From Solirubrobacter sp963736505 (GTDB taxonomy: Bacteria > Actinomycetota > Thermoleophilia > Solirubrobacterales > Solirubrobacteraceae), in NCBI GenBank assembly GCA_963736505.1, contig CAVTOZ010000001.1, positions 806,001 through 870,000 of the forward strand: DNA of 64,000 nt. Reading direction: 5' to 3'. Both the position numbers and the translations under genes were made by a program. The notes under the pieces were generated by a model. It made no database searches and was not told the DNA's origin. It saw nothing but the letters and a program-made list of their open reading frames with translations. The first letter of the stretch is position 1. Each line of letters opens with the position of its first letter. Of the stretch, positions 43,204 through 51,505 are shown in pieces.

Positions 43204-43788
43204 CTACGAGGTGCGCTCGAAGTGCAGCAGCGCGAGCTCGGTCGTGACGCCGTCGGCGCCCGCGCGGCGGTCCGCCGACTCGGCGTTGATCTGGTTCACG
43301 CGCTCGGTCGCCGAGGCGATCACCTGCGAGACCTCCTCCAGCCCGCGCTCGTCGAGCACGAGCGGGGTGCGCGTGACCTGGCTCGTCGGCCCGTCGAAGC
43401 CGCCGGCGTCGACCGCCGCGGTGACGTCGGAGAAGATCCGCTGCAGGCTCTGGCCCACGATCCCGCGGCGGGCCGTGCGCGGCAGGCGCGCCCAGTCGTC
43501 GTCGCTGAACCAGCCGCGCGTGACCGCGCGGTAGAAGTGCTCCAGCGCGCCGCGCCGCGGCTCCGTCCGGACGAGCTCGATCGCGCCGAGGTCCGCGAGC
43601 AGGCGGATGTGGTAGCTGACGCGCCCCAGCGGGAGCCCGAGCTCGCGCGCGAGCTCATTCGGACTGGCGATGCGGTTGTCGAGCAGCCCGAGAAGCCGGT
43701 GGCGGAGCGGGTGCGAGATCGCCTTCAGAAGCGCCTCGTCCAGCTCGCCGGCTCGCTCCGGATCTCGCTTGTCGTCCAGCTCAGCCAT
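43204..43788 (-). CDS. ArsR-family winged-helix regulator
   Basis: A 194-residue regulator with an N-terminal winged helix: ALLKAISHPLRHRLLGLLDN, then ASPNELARELGLPLGRVSYH as the recognition helix and wing AIELVRTEPRRGALEHFY. The C-terminal 90 residues are helical, probably a dimer and ligand domain. No Cys metal-site motif is visible, so it is not a typical metal sensor. Ten bases separate it from the MFS gene, which it probably controls. Confidence 0.88.
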   Translation of the reverse strand: MAELDDKRDPERAGELDEALLKAISHPLRHRLLGLLDNRIASPNELARELGLPLGRVSYHIRLLADLGAIELVRTEPRRGALEHFYRAVTRGWFSDDDWARLPRTARRGIVGQSLQRIFSDVTAAVDAGGFDGPTSQVTRTPLVLDERGLEEVSQVIASATERVNQINAESADRRAGADGVTTELALLHFERTS

Positions 43789-43841
43789 GGGGGGCCTGCG
43801 GGCAATCTACGCCTGCTGAGGGAGAAAGTCATCATTCGAGC

Positions 43842-44690
43842 ATGTCCGGACCGCTCAGAGGCACCATTCCGGCGGCCATCACTCCGCTGAAAGGCGGGGG
43901 ATCGCGGCTCGACGAGGACGCGATCGCGCCATATCTCGACTTCCTGATCGGCCACGGCGCGACCGGCGTCCTGGCCATGGGCACGACCGGCGAGGGGATC
44001 CTGCTGAGCCTTCAGGAGCGGCGCGCGGTGATGGAGCGCTACGTCGAGGCGGCGCGCGGGCGCGTCCCGGTCGCCGTGCACGCCGGCGCCCAGACGACCG
44101 CCGACAGCATCGCGCTCGCGACCCACGCCGCCGAGATCGGCGCCGCGGCGATCGCCGTGATCGGGCCGCCGTACTTCCAGCTCGACGCCGAGGGGCAGTA
44201 CCGCCACCTGCGCGCCGTCGCCGACGCCTGCGCGCCGACGCCGTTCTACGTCTACGAGCTGGCCGCGGCCGCCGGCTACGCGTTCGACCCCGCGATGCTC
44301 CTGCGCCTGCGCGACGACTGCGGCAACGTCGTCGGGATGAAGGTCTCCGACGCGCCGTGGGAGCGGTTCGAGCGCTACATCCTCGAGGGCTACGACATCC
44401 TCGTCGGCCCCGAGGCGCTGATCCACCGCGGCATGCAGGCCGGCGCGGTCGGCGCCGTCTCCGCGCTCGCCTCGGCCTTCCCGGACCGCGTCGCGGCCGT
44501 CGTCGACGACCCGTCCGAGGAGGGCGCGGCGGGTGTGCGCGACCTGCGCGCCGCGATCGACGCGCTCCAGCGCCACGCCGCGCTCAAGCGCGTGCTGATC
44601 CGCCGCGGCGTCCCGATCGAGCCTGACGTGCGTGCCCCGCTGCGCGACCTCGACGCGTCAGAGCTGGACGCGCTCGCGGAGCTCGAGTAG
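43842..44690 (+). CDS. DapA-family aldolase/lyase
   Basis: A 282-residue TIM-barrel of the DHDPS/N-acetylneuraminate lyase family. The dinucleotide-like motif GTTGEGILLSLQER, the Tyr of PFYVYELAA and the Schiff-base Lys in VVGMKVSDA are intact. True DapA is possible, but the isolated location and the class III aminotransferase beside it suggest a catabolic aldolase acting on a 2-keto acid. ATG 43842 is 53 bases from the divergent ArsR gene. Its end overlaps the convergent aminotransferase by 33 bases. Confidence 0.85.
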   Translation: MSGPLRGTIPAAITPLKGGGSRLDEDAIAPYLDFLIGHGATGVLAMGTTGEGILLSLQERRAVMERYVEAARGRVPVAVHAGAQTTADSIALATHAAEIGAAAIAVIGPPYFQLDAEGQYRHLRAVADACAPTPFYVYELAAAAGYAFDPAMLLRLRDDCGNVVGMKVSDAPWERFERYILEGYDILVGPEALIHRGMQAGAVGAVSALASAFPDRVAAVVDDPSEEGAAGVRDLRAAIDALQRHAALKRVLIRRGVPIEPDVRAPLRDLDASELDALAELE

Positions 44691-45947
44691 CGACGCGTCG
44701 AGGATCTCGGCCGCGAGGTCGACGTCGTCGTCGGAGATGTTCAGCGGCGGCGCCATGCGGATGCAGTTCGCGCCGCCCGTGCTCGCGCCGCGGACGAGGT
44801 TGATCGACAGCCCGCGCGTCTCGCACGCGTCGGTCAGCGCCGCGCCCATCGCATCGGCGGGCCGCCGCGAGTCGCGGTCCTCGACCAGCTCGATCCCGCA
44901 CAGCAGGCCCATCCCGCGCACGTCGCCGATCGACTCGTGGCGCGTCTGCAGCTCGCGCAGGTGCTCGAGCAGCCGCGCGCCCTGGCGTGCCGCGCGGCCG
45001 GCGAGGTCCTCCTCGAGCACGACGTCGAGCACGGCCCGCGCCGCCGCCGCGGGCAGCGGGTCCGACACGTGCGAGGTGATGTGCATGAAGCCGCGCGCGT
45101 GGCATTCGGCCTCGATCGCCGCGCTCGTCAGCACCGCCCCGATCGGGATCCCGCCGCCGAGCGTCTTGGACAGCACGAGGAAGTCCGGCACGACGCCGTA
45201 GGCCTCGAAGCCGTACATCGTCCCCAGCCGCCCGAGGCCGGTCTGGCACTCGTCGAGCACGAGCAGCATCTCGCGCTCATCGCACAGCTCCAGCATCCGC
45301 GCGAAGTAGCCCGGCGGCGGCACGATCACGCCGCCCGCCGACAGCACCGGCTCCGCCACCACGGCGGCGGGCGCGCCGACCGACGCCTGGTCGAACAGCT
45401 CGAAGCCCGCCTCCAGGCACGTGCAGTCGCACGCGTTGGCGCCGTCGCAGTGCTTGATCGGACAGCGGTACGCGTACGGCGCGGGCATCGCGAAGCCGCC
45501 GGGCAGCGTCGGCCCGTAACCGCGCCGGCCGCCGGCCAGCGTGAGCGCGGCGGCGCCGCCCGTCAGCCCGTGCCACGAGCGCGTCAGCGACACCACCTCG
45601 AAGCCGCCGGTCTGCAGCTTGGCCATCTTCACGGCCGCCTCGATCGACTCGCCGCCCGTCGACAGGAACATCGCCTTGGCCAGCGGCGGCGGGACGGTCG
45701 CCAGCAGCGCGCGCGCGAGCTCCAGCACCGGCGGGGAGAGCATCCACGAGTTGAGGTGGATGACGTCGTCGAGCGCCTGCCGCACGGCGGCGGCGACGCG
45801 CGGGTGGTTGTGGCCGATCGTCGCGCAGATCTGGCCCGCGGTGAAGTCGAGCACGCGCCGGCCCGAGGCGGTCTCCACGTAGGAGCCGCTCGCCCGCACG
45901 ACCGTCTCGCCCCAGAACGCCCCGCCGTAGCGGATCAGACCGTCCAT
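44658..45947 (-). CDS. Class III PLP aminotransferase
   Basis: A 429-residue omega-aminotransferase-like enzyme. The PLP Lys is in FLVLSKTLGGGIPIGAVL, the Asp of the cofactor in LLVLDECQTGLGRLG, and the phosphate site is GGESIEAAVKMAK. A short Cys-rich segment (YRCPIKHCDGANACDCTC) is an unusual insertion. Family members transaminate omega-amino acids, 2,2-dialkylglycine or ornithine-like compounds; the specificity is not clear. It is followed by a HAD hydrolase gene seven bases downstream on the same strand. Confidence 0.9.
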   Translation of the reverse strand: MDGLIRYGGAFWGETVVRASGSYVETASGRRVLDFTAGQICATIGHNHPRVAAAVRQALDDVIHLNSWMLSPPVLELARALLATVPPPLAKAMFLSTGGESIEAAVKMAKLQTGGFEVVSLTRSWHGLTGGAAALTLAGGRRGYGPTLPGGFAMPAPYAYRCPIKHCDGANACDCTCLEAGFELFDQASVGAPAAVVAEPVLSAGGVIVPPPGYFARMLELCDEREMLLVLDECQTGLGRLGTMYGFEAYGVVPDFLVLSKTLGGGIPIGAVLTSAAIEAECHARGFMHITSHVSDPLPAAAARAVLDVVLEEDLAGRAARQGARLLEHLRELQTRHESIGDVRGMGLLCGIELVEDRDSRRPADAMGAALTDACETRGLSINLVRGASTGGANCIRMAPPLNISDDDVDLAAEILDASLLELRERVQL

Positions 45948-45954
45948 GACGCGA

Positions 45955-46581
45955 TCATGCCAACAGCGCGAGGATCGCGCGAGCCGAGAGCGTCTCGACG
46001 ACCGCGTCCGCCGCGCTCAGATCCGCGTGCGGCGTGCGCTGGACGCCCAGCGTCGGCATCCTCGCGGCCACGCCCGCGGCCACGCCGGGCGCCGAGTCCT
46101 CGACGACCACGCAGCGCTCCGGCGCGACGGCGAGCCGCGCGGCGGCGGCGAGGAACATGTCGGGCGCCGGCTTGCCGTGCTCGACCTCGTCGCCGGCCAC
46201 GGTCACGCCGAACGCCAGGCCGGCGCGCGCCAGCGTGCGGTCGAGCCGCTCGCGCGGCGAGGACGATGCGACCGCGAGCCGCACGCCGCGCTCGCGCAGC
46301 TCCGCCGCTGCCCCGACCGCGTCGGCGAACGGCGTCAGCTCGGCGTCGATCAGCGCGAACAGCGCGTCGCGCAGTCCAGGCCAGAACGCGTCCGCGTCCG
46401 GCAGGACCGCGCGCGCGGACAGGTATGCGTGGGTGCGGGCGTACGGGATCCCCATGCACGCCTCGAGGTCGGCGTCGGTGACCTCGTAGCCGTACGGCCG
46501 GACGGTCGCCTTCCACGCGCGGCCGGCCAGCGGCTCGGAGTCCACCAGCGTCCCGTCGCAGTCGAAGATCACCGCGTCCAC
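45955..46581 (-). CDS. HAD phosphatase, beta-phosphoglucomutase-like
   Basis: A 208-residue HAD-IA hydrolase. Motif I is VIFDCDGTLVDSEPLAG, motif II is AVASSSPRERLDRTL, motif III is EVEHGKPAPDMFLAAA and motif IV is CVVVEDSAPGVAAGVAA. GTG 46581 is the start. The KPAPDMFLAAA pattern is that of beta-phosphoglucomutase or 2-deoxyglucose-6-phosphate phosphatase. A role with the neighbouring aminotransferase is not obvious. Confidence 0.88.
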   Translation of the reverse strand: MDAVIFDCDGTLVDSEPLAGRAWKATVRPYGYEVTDADLEACMGIPYARTHAYLSARAVLPDADAFWPGLRDALFALIDAELTPFADAVGAAAELRERGVRLAVASSSPRERLDRTLARAGLAFGVTVAGDEVEHGKPAPDMFLAAAARLAVAPERCVVVEDSAPGVAAGVAARMPTLGVQRTPHADLSAADAVVETLSARAILALLA

Positions 46582-46592
46582 GGCGCGCGAGC

Positions 46593-47333
46593 TTAGGTGA
46601 TGGTCACCGGGACCCCGGGCCCGATGTGCGCCGCGAGCCACGCGATGTCGGCGTCGCCCAGGCGGACGCAGCCGTGGGAGACGGCCGTCCCGGGCACGCC
46701 GGCGAGGTTCCGCAGGCCGTGCAGGGCGATCTGACCCGGGCCGCCCTCGAACTCCTGCAGCACCCGCGAGCGGGCGTTGGTCGCCAAGGCGAACGGCGCG
46801 CCGGGCGCGCCGGGCGCGAGCCGCACGCCCTCCTCGACGAAGAACTCGCCGCGCGGCGTGGGCGTCGACGGCTTGCCGACGACCGCCGGGTACCGATGCA
46901 CCCTGCGCCCGTAGTGATAGACCGCCACGCGGTGCGCGCGGGTGTCGGCGACGATGTGCCACGCGGTGTTCGAGCGGTGCGTGTGCGCGGCGCTGATCCA
47001 GCCCGTGCCGGGCGGGCGCTGCGTGAGCGTGCGGCCGGGGAGGCGCACGCGCAGCCAGGTCCGCCCGCGGGCGTCGGTCGACTCCGCGAGCACCGGGAGC
47101 ACGGTGCGCACGCCGGTGATCGGGCGCCGCGAGTTGACGCGCGTCGTGACCGGCGCCGCGAAGTGCGGCGACCGGCGGACGTCATGCGGGCCGAAGAGCG
47201 CGGCGACAGGCTGGACCCGGGGCACCGCCGCCTGCGCGCTCGCGGGCGCGATCGCCAGCGCGGCGACGACCGCCGCTGCGCACCCGCCGAGGAGCGGCCT
47301 GCCTCCGCCCCTCGGCGTGCGCGCGGTACTCAA
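46593..47333 (-). CDS. L,D-transpeptidase (YkuD), exported
   Basis: A 246-residue cell-wall enzyme: signal peptide (GGCAAAVVAALAIAPASAQA), a beta-rich linker and a YkuD domain with the HGLRNLAG and SHGCVRLGDADIAWLA motifs containing the nucleophile Cys. It makes 3-3 cross-links or anchors proteins to peptidoglycan. The start is TTG 47333, overlapping the stop of the DUF3494 gene (TTGA), because no ATG or GTG gives the signal peptide in frame. Tandem organisation suggests joint expression with that protein. Confidence 0.88.
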   Translation of the reverse strand: MSTARTPRGGGRPLLGGCAAAVVAALAIAPASAQAAVPRVQPVAALFGPHDVRRSPHFAAPVTTRVNSRRPITGVRTVLPVLAESTDARGRTWLRVRLPGRTLTQRPPGTGWISAAHTHRSNTAWHIVADTRAHRVAVYHYGRRVHRYPAVVGKPSTPTPRGEFFVEEGVRLAPGAPGAPFALATNARSRVLQEFEGGPGQIALHGLRNLAGVPGTAVSHGCVRLGDADIAWLAAHIGPGVPVTIT

Positions 47334-48469
47334 CCGGTGAACCCTGGGGGCCGGATCACGGACGGCCGGCGCGGCGTGACGACCTGGGCGGACGTCGACG
47401 CGCACGTCCGGAAGCGCAGGTTGAGCGTCGCCGCCGGCGTGCCGTCGGTGAACGTCACGCGCGCCTTCAGGGTGTGGACGCCGCGGTCCGGCGCGACGAG
47501 CGCCGAGAACGGCGAGCGCTTGACGGTCGCGATCACGTGGCCGGCCATCGAGAACACGACCTGCTTGATGAAGAGGCCGTGGACGACGGTGCGGAACGAG
47601 CTCTGCACGCAGCGCGTGATGCCGGTCTGGCCGATGCGCGTGACGACCGCGCGCGGCGTGGTCGTCAGCAGCGCCGTGCCGTTCCCGGCCCCACCCGCGC
47701 CGGTCCCGCCGCTGCCGCCGCTGCCACCGCTGCCGCCGCTGCCACCGCTGCCACCGCTCGAGCAGCCTCCGGCCGTGATCGTGTCGTTGATCAGCGTGAC
47801 GGCGCCGTTGCGCGCCAGCGCGCGGCCGCTGACCGTGACGGCGTTGTTCATCGAGATCGACGTCAGCGCGAGGATGTTGCCGACGAAGACCGAGGCCGTC
47901 CCGAGCGTCGCGGAGCTGCCGACCTGCCAGTAGACGTTGCACGGCTGCGCACCGTTGATCAGGCTCACGTGGCTGCCGGACGCGGTGATCAGCGTGGACG
48001 CGGACTGGAAGATGAACACGGCGTCGGCGTTGCCCTGCGCGTCGAGCGTGAGCGTCCCGGTGAGCTCCTGCGGCGCCGCCGAGCGGTACACCCCGGAGGT
48101 GAGCGTGAGGCCGCCGAGGTCGGACGGCACCGGCAGCGGGGGCGTGCGGCCCGCGGCGTCGTTGTACGCGACGGTGAGATCCGACTGCGCCTGGGCGGCG
48201 ACGGCGTCGGCCGCGTGGACGGTGCCGTTGACCGTCGCGGGCGGAACGCCCGTCACGGCGGTGCCGGGGCTGACCCCGAGATCGCCGTTGATCGTCGAAG
48301 GCCCGGTGTTCGTCACCGTCGATCCCGCGAGGACCGCGAAGCTGCCTGCCACGCCGAGGCCGACCGGCGGCTGCGCGGCGAACGCGCTGCCGGTGAGCAG
48401 TCCGAGCGACAGCACGAGCGAGACCGCGATCGCGCGGAGCGCGAGGGGGATGCGTGCGTGAACCAGCAT
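47330..48469 (-). CDS. DUF3494 (ice-binding-like) secreted protein
   Basis: A 379-residue protein: signal peptide (AIAVSLVLSLGLLTGSAFA), DUF3494 beta-helix domain at about 40-236 (FAVLAGSTVTNTGPSTING, AVFIFQSASTLITASG, CNVYWQVGSSATLG), a Gly-Gly-Ser linker at about 237-265 and a C-terminal beta domain. DUF3494 is best known from ice-binding proteins and bacterial adhesins; many members lack ice activity. GGAGAGG six bases before ATG 48469 is a good ribosome-binding site. Near-identical domain copy at 51803-52354. Confidence 0.87.
   Translation of the reverse strand: MLVHARIPLALRAIAVSLVLSLGLLTGSAFAAQPPVGLGVAGSFAVLAGSTVTNTGPSTINGDLGVSPGTAVTGVPPATVNGTVHAADAVAAQAQSDLTVAYNDAAGRTPPLPVPSDLGGLTLTSGVYRSAAPQELTGTLTLDAQGNADAVFIFQSASTLITASGSHVSLINGAQPCNVYWQVGSSATLGTASVFVGNILALTSISMNNAVTVSGRALARNGAVTLINDTITAGGCSSGGSGGSGGSGGSGGSGGTGAGGAGNGTALLTTTPRAVVTRIGQTGITRCVQSSFRTVVHGLFIKQVVFSMAGHVIATVKRSPFSALVAPDRGVHTLKARVTFTDGTPAATLNLRFRTCASTSAQVVTPRRPSVIRPPGFTG
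47704..47759 (-). repeat. Short tandem repeat encoding the GGS linker
   Basis: About six 9-base units of the form CCGCTGCCA/G (plus strand) encode a run of Gly-Gly-Ser in the DUF3494 protein. Such repeats expand or contract by slippage, so linker length may vary between strains. Confidence 0.7.
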
Positions 48470-48540
48470 GTGAAGCCTCTCCGGGGATGCGGGGCTCCTT
48501 CACGCTCGGGGGAGGCGTGTCAGCGCATCTCAGCCTGACC

Positions 48541-48605
48541 GATGTACCCAATTACATGCATTCAAATTCATGAAATATAATTCTGTAATTTGGTAGGATG
48601 GGGAT
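48541..48605 (+). promoter_or_regulatory. AT-rich regulatory region with inverted repeat and -10 box
   Basis: Only 18 of 60 bases are G or C, against about 70-80% around it. It has AATTACA (48550-48556) and TGTAATT (48584-48590) as an inverted repeat, TTCATGAA (48567-48574) as a second palindrome, and a perfect TATAAT at 48576-48581, 24 bases before the GTG of the winged-helix gene. It separates two divergent genes and is a probable operator of the regulator. Confidence 0.65.
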
Positions 48606-48902
48606 GTGACAGCCGAGAACGGCCCCGGCTGGGGCTTTCTGACCAACCACGCGCTGGTCCTCGTCTGCGTGGCGCGCGATCCGGGCGTGCGGCTGCGCGA
48701 GATCGGCGAGCGCGTCGGGATCACCGAGCGCGCCGCGCACCGGATCGTCGCCGAGCTCGCCGACGCCGGGTACATCACGCGCGAGCGCGAAGGCCGGCGC
48801 AACCGCTACACCGTCAACGCCGACCTCGCGCTGCCGGATCCGATCGCGCGCCAGCACGCCGTCGGGAGGCTGCTGGAGGTCCTCGCCGGGACCAGCCCGT
48901 AG
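48606..48902 (+). CDS. Small winged-helix transcriptional regulator
   Basis: A 98-residue protein: PGVRLREIGERVGITERAAH is the helix-turn-helix and TREREGRRNRYTVNADLALP a wing. It resembles the DNA-binding part of MarR/HTH_24 proteins without a separate ligand domain. GTG 48606 starts it. It sits divergent from the DUF3494/L,D-transpeptidase genes across an AT-rich palindromic gap, so it probably regulates them and itself. Confidence 0.82.
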   Translation: MTAENGPGWGFLTNHALVLVCVARDPGVRLREIGERVGITERAAHRIVAELADAGYITREREGRRNRYTVNADLALPDPIARQHAVGRLLEVLAGTSP

Positions 48903-48911
48903 CGCGCGCGG

Positions 48912-51434
48912 TCAGGTCAGCGCAGCGTCGATGCGCGGCGCGAACCAGTCCGCGTCGCCGTCGAGCGGTGCGGCGAAGTAGTAGCCCTGGCCGAGATCGC
49001 AGCCGATCTCGAGCAGCAGGTCGAGCTGCGCGCGCGTCTCGATGCCCTCGGCGACGACCTTGAGGCCGACCGCCTTGGCCAGGCCGACGATCAGGCGCAC
49101 GAACGCCGCGTCGTGCTCGGAGAACGCGAGTCCCTCGACGAACTCGCGTGCGATCTTCAACGAGTCGAGCGGCAGGTTGCGCAGGTAGCTGAGCGACGAG
49201 TAGCCGGTGCCGAAGTCGTCGAGCGCGAGCTGCAGGCCGAGGTCGCGCAGCCGCTGCAGCGTCTCGGCGCCGTGGACGGCGTCCTTGACCAGCAGCGTCT
49301 CGGTCACCTCGAGCACGAGCCGGCCGGGATCGATGCCGGTGCGGCGGATCACGTCCGCGATCGCCTCGACCACGTCCGGCTGCTCGAGCTCGATCGCCGA
49401 CAGGTTCACCTGCACCTGGAGCTCGGGGTGGCGCGCGCCGACGTGCGCGCACGCCTCCTCCAGCACGTAGCGCCCGAGCGGCACGATCAGGCCCGTGTTC
49501 TCCGCGAGCGGGATGAACTGGCCGGGCGGGATGCGCCCGCGGACCGGGTGGTTCCAGCGCACGAGCGCCTCGACGGAGACGGTGCGGCCGGTGCTGAGGT
49601 CGACGATCGGCTGGTACTGGACGAGCAGCTCGCGCCGTGCCATCGCGAGCTCCAGCTCGGCCCGGAGGTCATGGCGGCGGACGATCGAGTCGCGCATCGC
49701 GGGCGTGAAGACCGCGTAGCGGCGGCGACCGCCCTCCTTCGCCTCGTACATGGCGACGTCGGCGTCGCGCAGCAGCTCGTCGGCGTGCGTGCGCGCGTGC
49801 CGGCAGAAGGAGATGCCGATGCTGAGGCTGACGTGGAGCAGCTCGTCGGCGGCGCTGACCGGGAGGGCGAACGTCTCCAGCGTCCGCTCGGCGAGCTCGA
49901 CGGCGCCGCGGTCGACCGCGGACGGGCGGCGCACGAGCACGGCGAACTCGTCGCCGCCGAGCCGCGCGACGACGTCATCGGCATGGGCGGTGCGCAACAG
50001 CCGGGTGGCGACGCCGCGCAGCAGCTCGTCGCCGACCGCCGGCCCGAGGGTGTCGTTGACGCCCTTGAAGTCGTCGAGGTCGATGAACATCACGGCCACC
50101 TCGCCGGGGACGCCAGGCTCGAGCGCCTCGCGCACCTGCTGGACGAACAGCGAGCGGTTCGCGAGGCCTGTCAGCGGGTCGTGCCGCGCCTGGTGCTGGA
50201 GCTGGTCCTGGAGCTCGTGCAGCTCGGAGACCGTCTGCTCGAGCCGGTCGTACTGCAGCGCGGCGCTCGCGTTGGCGGCCAGCGTCGCGAACAGGACGCG
50301 GTCGCCGTCGCTGAAGCCGCGCGACAGGCCGAAACGGTTCGCGAGCATGATCGTCCCGATCACGCGGTCCACTCCGTGCAGCACGCCGAGCATGCCGTGC
50401 CGGACCCCGCGCTGGAGCAGGTAGTCCTCGAGCGCTCCCGGGAACGGCGCGGTAAGCGCCACGGCGCAGCCGGAGTCCCCGGCGCACGCGCGCAGCGCGG
50501 TGGCCACGGCCAGCTCGACCGGTGCCATCGACTCGCGGGCCGCGGCTGGGCCGAGGCTCGTGCGCAGCGGCGCGCCGCCGTGGGCCGCGAAGAGGATGAC
50601 CTCGGCCTGCTCGGCATGGAAGGCCTCGAGCGCCCGCTCGAGCAGGCCGTCGAGCGCGACGGCCACCTCGGGCGACTCGGTCAGGGTCCGGTTGGCCTCG
50701 TAGAGGGTCGTGACCTTCTCGCGGCCCTGGCGCTCCTGCACGTACGCGCGGTAGCCGATGACGGCGATCAGGACCGGGATCAGCAGCAGCGGCGTCGCCT
50801 CGGGCCGCTCGATCCAGAGGATGCTGCAGACGAGCGCCATCGCCGTGCCCAGGAGCGTGACCACGAGGTCCAGGCCGAACATCTCGTTCACCTGGGTGCG
50901 CGAGACGCGGCCCTCGGTCAGCGCGATCGCGGCGAGGATCTGCAGGATCGTCAGCACGCCGCCGAGCTGGGACGCGACGAGGACCGCACCCCAGGTGATC
51001 CAGCCGAAGCCCGGGTCGGCCGAGTTGGCCGCGTGGACGACGACGATCAGCACCGAGGACACGAGCGAGAACTGCGCGAGGTTGAAGGCGAACTTGACCG
51101 GCGGCAGCCGGCGGAACGCCATCGCGAGCGCGACGCCGGCGAGCACGGCGAAGAACGCGTGCGTGCCCGTCGCGAAGATCAGCGCGAGCGTCATCGGGAT
51201 GTCGAACAGCGAGAACGAGTGCCGGCTGCGCCGCAGCTCGAGCTCGACCGGCCAGCGCTCGGCGGCGAGCACCAGGAGGGCGAGCACCCACCAGGCGATC
51301 TCAGGGCTCTGGATCGGCCCGAGGCGGTGGATCCAACCGGCGTAGAGCGCCAAGGAGGCCGTTCCGATGGCGGCGGACAGCCACCACACCCGATCGATCG
51401 AGCCCAGCCGGCGAAACGCTGCGCGTATGTTCAT
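48912..51434 (-). CDS. Membrane GGDEF-EAL protein with GAF domain
   Basis: An 840-residue cyclic-di-GMP enzyme. Residues 1-230 hold about seven membrane helices, 245-400 a GAF domain, GGDEF is intact at 493-497 and EAL at 622-624 (VEALVRW), with the EAL catalytic segments DDFGTGYSSLSYLRNLPLD and GIETRAQLD. The inhibitory I-site RxxD is HADD (484-487), lacking its Arg. Both activities are possible; which dominates cannot be told. Its start lies 71 bases downstream of the subtilase stop. Confidence 0.93.
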   Translation of the reverse strand: MNIRAAFRRLGSIDRVWWLSAAIGTASLALYAGWIHRLGPIQSPEIAWWVLALLVLAAERWPVELELRRSRHSFSLFDIPMTLALIFATGTHAFFAVLAGVALAMAFRRLPPVKFAFNLAQFSLVSSVLIVVVHAANSADPGFGWITWGAVLVASQLGGVLTILQILAAIALTEGRVSRTQVNEMFGLDLVVTLLGTAMALVCSILWIERPEATPLLLIPVLIAVIGYRAYVQERQGREKVTTLYEANRTLTESPEVAVALDGLLERALEAFHAEQAEVILFAAHGGAPLRTSLGPAAARESMAPVELAVATALRACAGDSGCAVALTAPFPGALEDYLLQRGVRHGMLGVLHGVDRVIGTIMLANRFGLSRGFSDGDRVLFATLAANASAALQYDRLEQTVSELHELQDQLQHQARHDPLTGLANRSLFVQQVREALEPGVPGEVAVMFIDLDDFKGVNDTLGPAVGDELLRGVATRLLRTAHADDVVARLGGDEFAVLVRRPSAVDRGAVELAERTLETFALPVSAADELLHVSLSIGISFCRHARTHADELLRDADVAMYEAKEGGRRRYAVFTPAMRDSIVRRHDLRAELELAMARRELLVQYQPIVDLSTGRTVSVEALVRWNHPVRGRIPPGQFIPLAENTGLIVPLGRYVLEEACAHVGARHPELQVQVNLSAIELEQPDVVEAIADVIRRTGIDPGRLVLEVTETLLVKDAVHGAETLQRLRDLGLQLALDDFGTGYSSLSYLRNLPLDSLKIAREFVEGLAFSEHDAAFVRLIVGLAKAVGLKVVAEGIETRAQLDLLLEIGCDLGQGYYFAAPLDGDADWFAPRIDAALT

Positions 51435-51505
51435 CCAGGCCTTGCACCGGCCCCACGGGTCAAGACCAGTGAGGGGCCGATGTCCAGTTCACGATATCGC
51501 AGAGA

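Noticed and set aside
47704..47759. Gly-Gly-Ser repeat as a PE_PGRS-like antigen
   Set aside because: Only a short linker between two domains; no PE domain or long repeat region.
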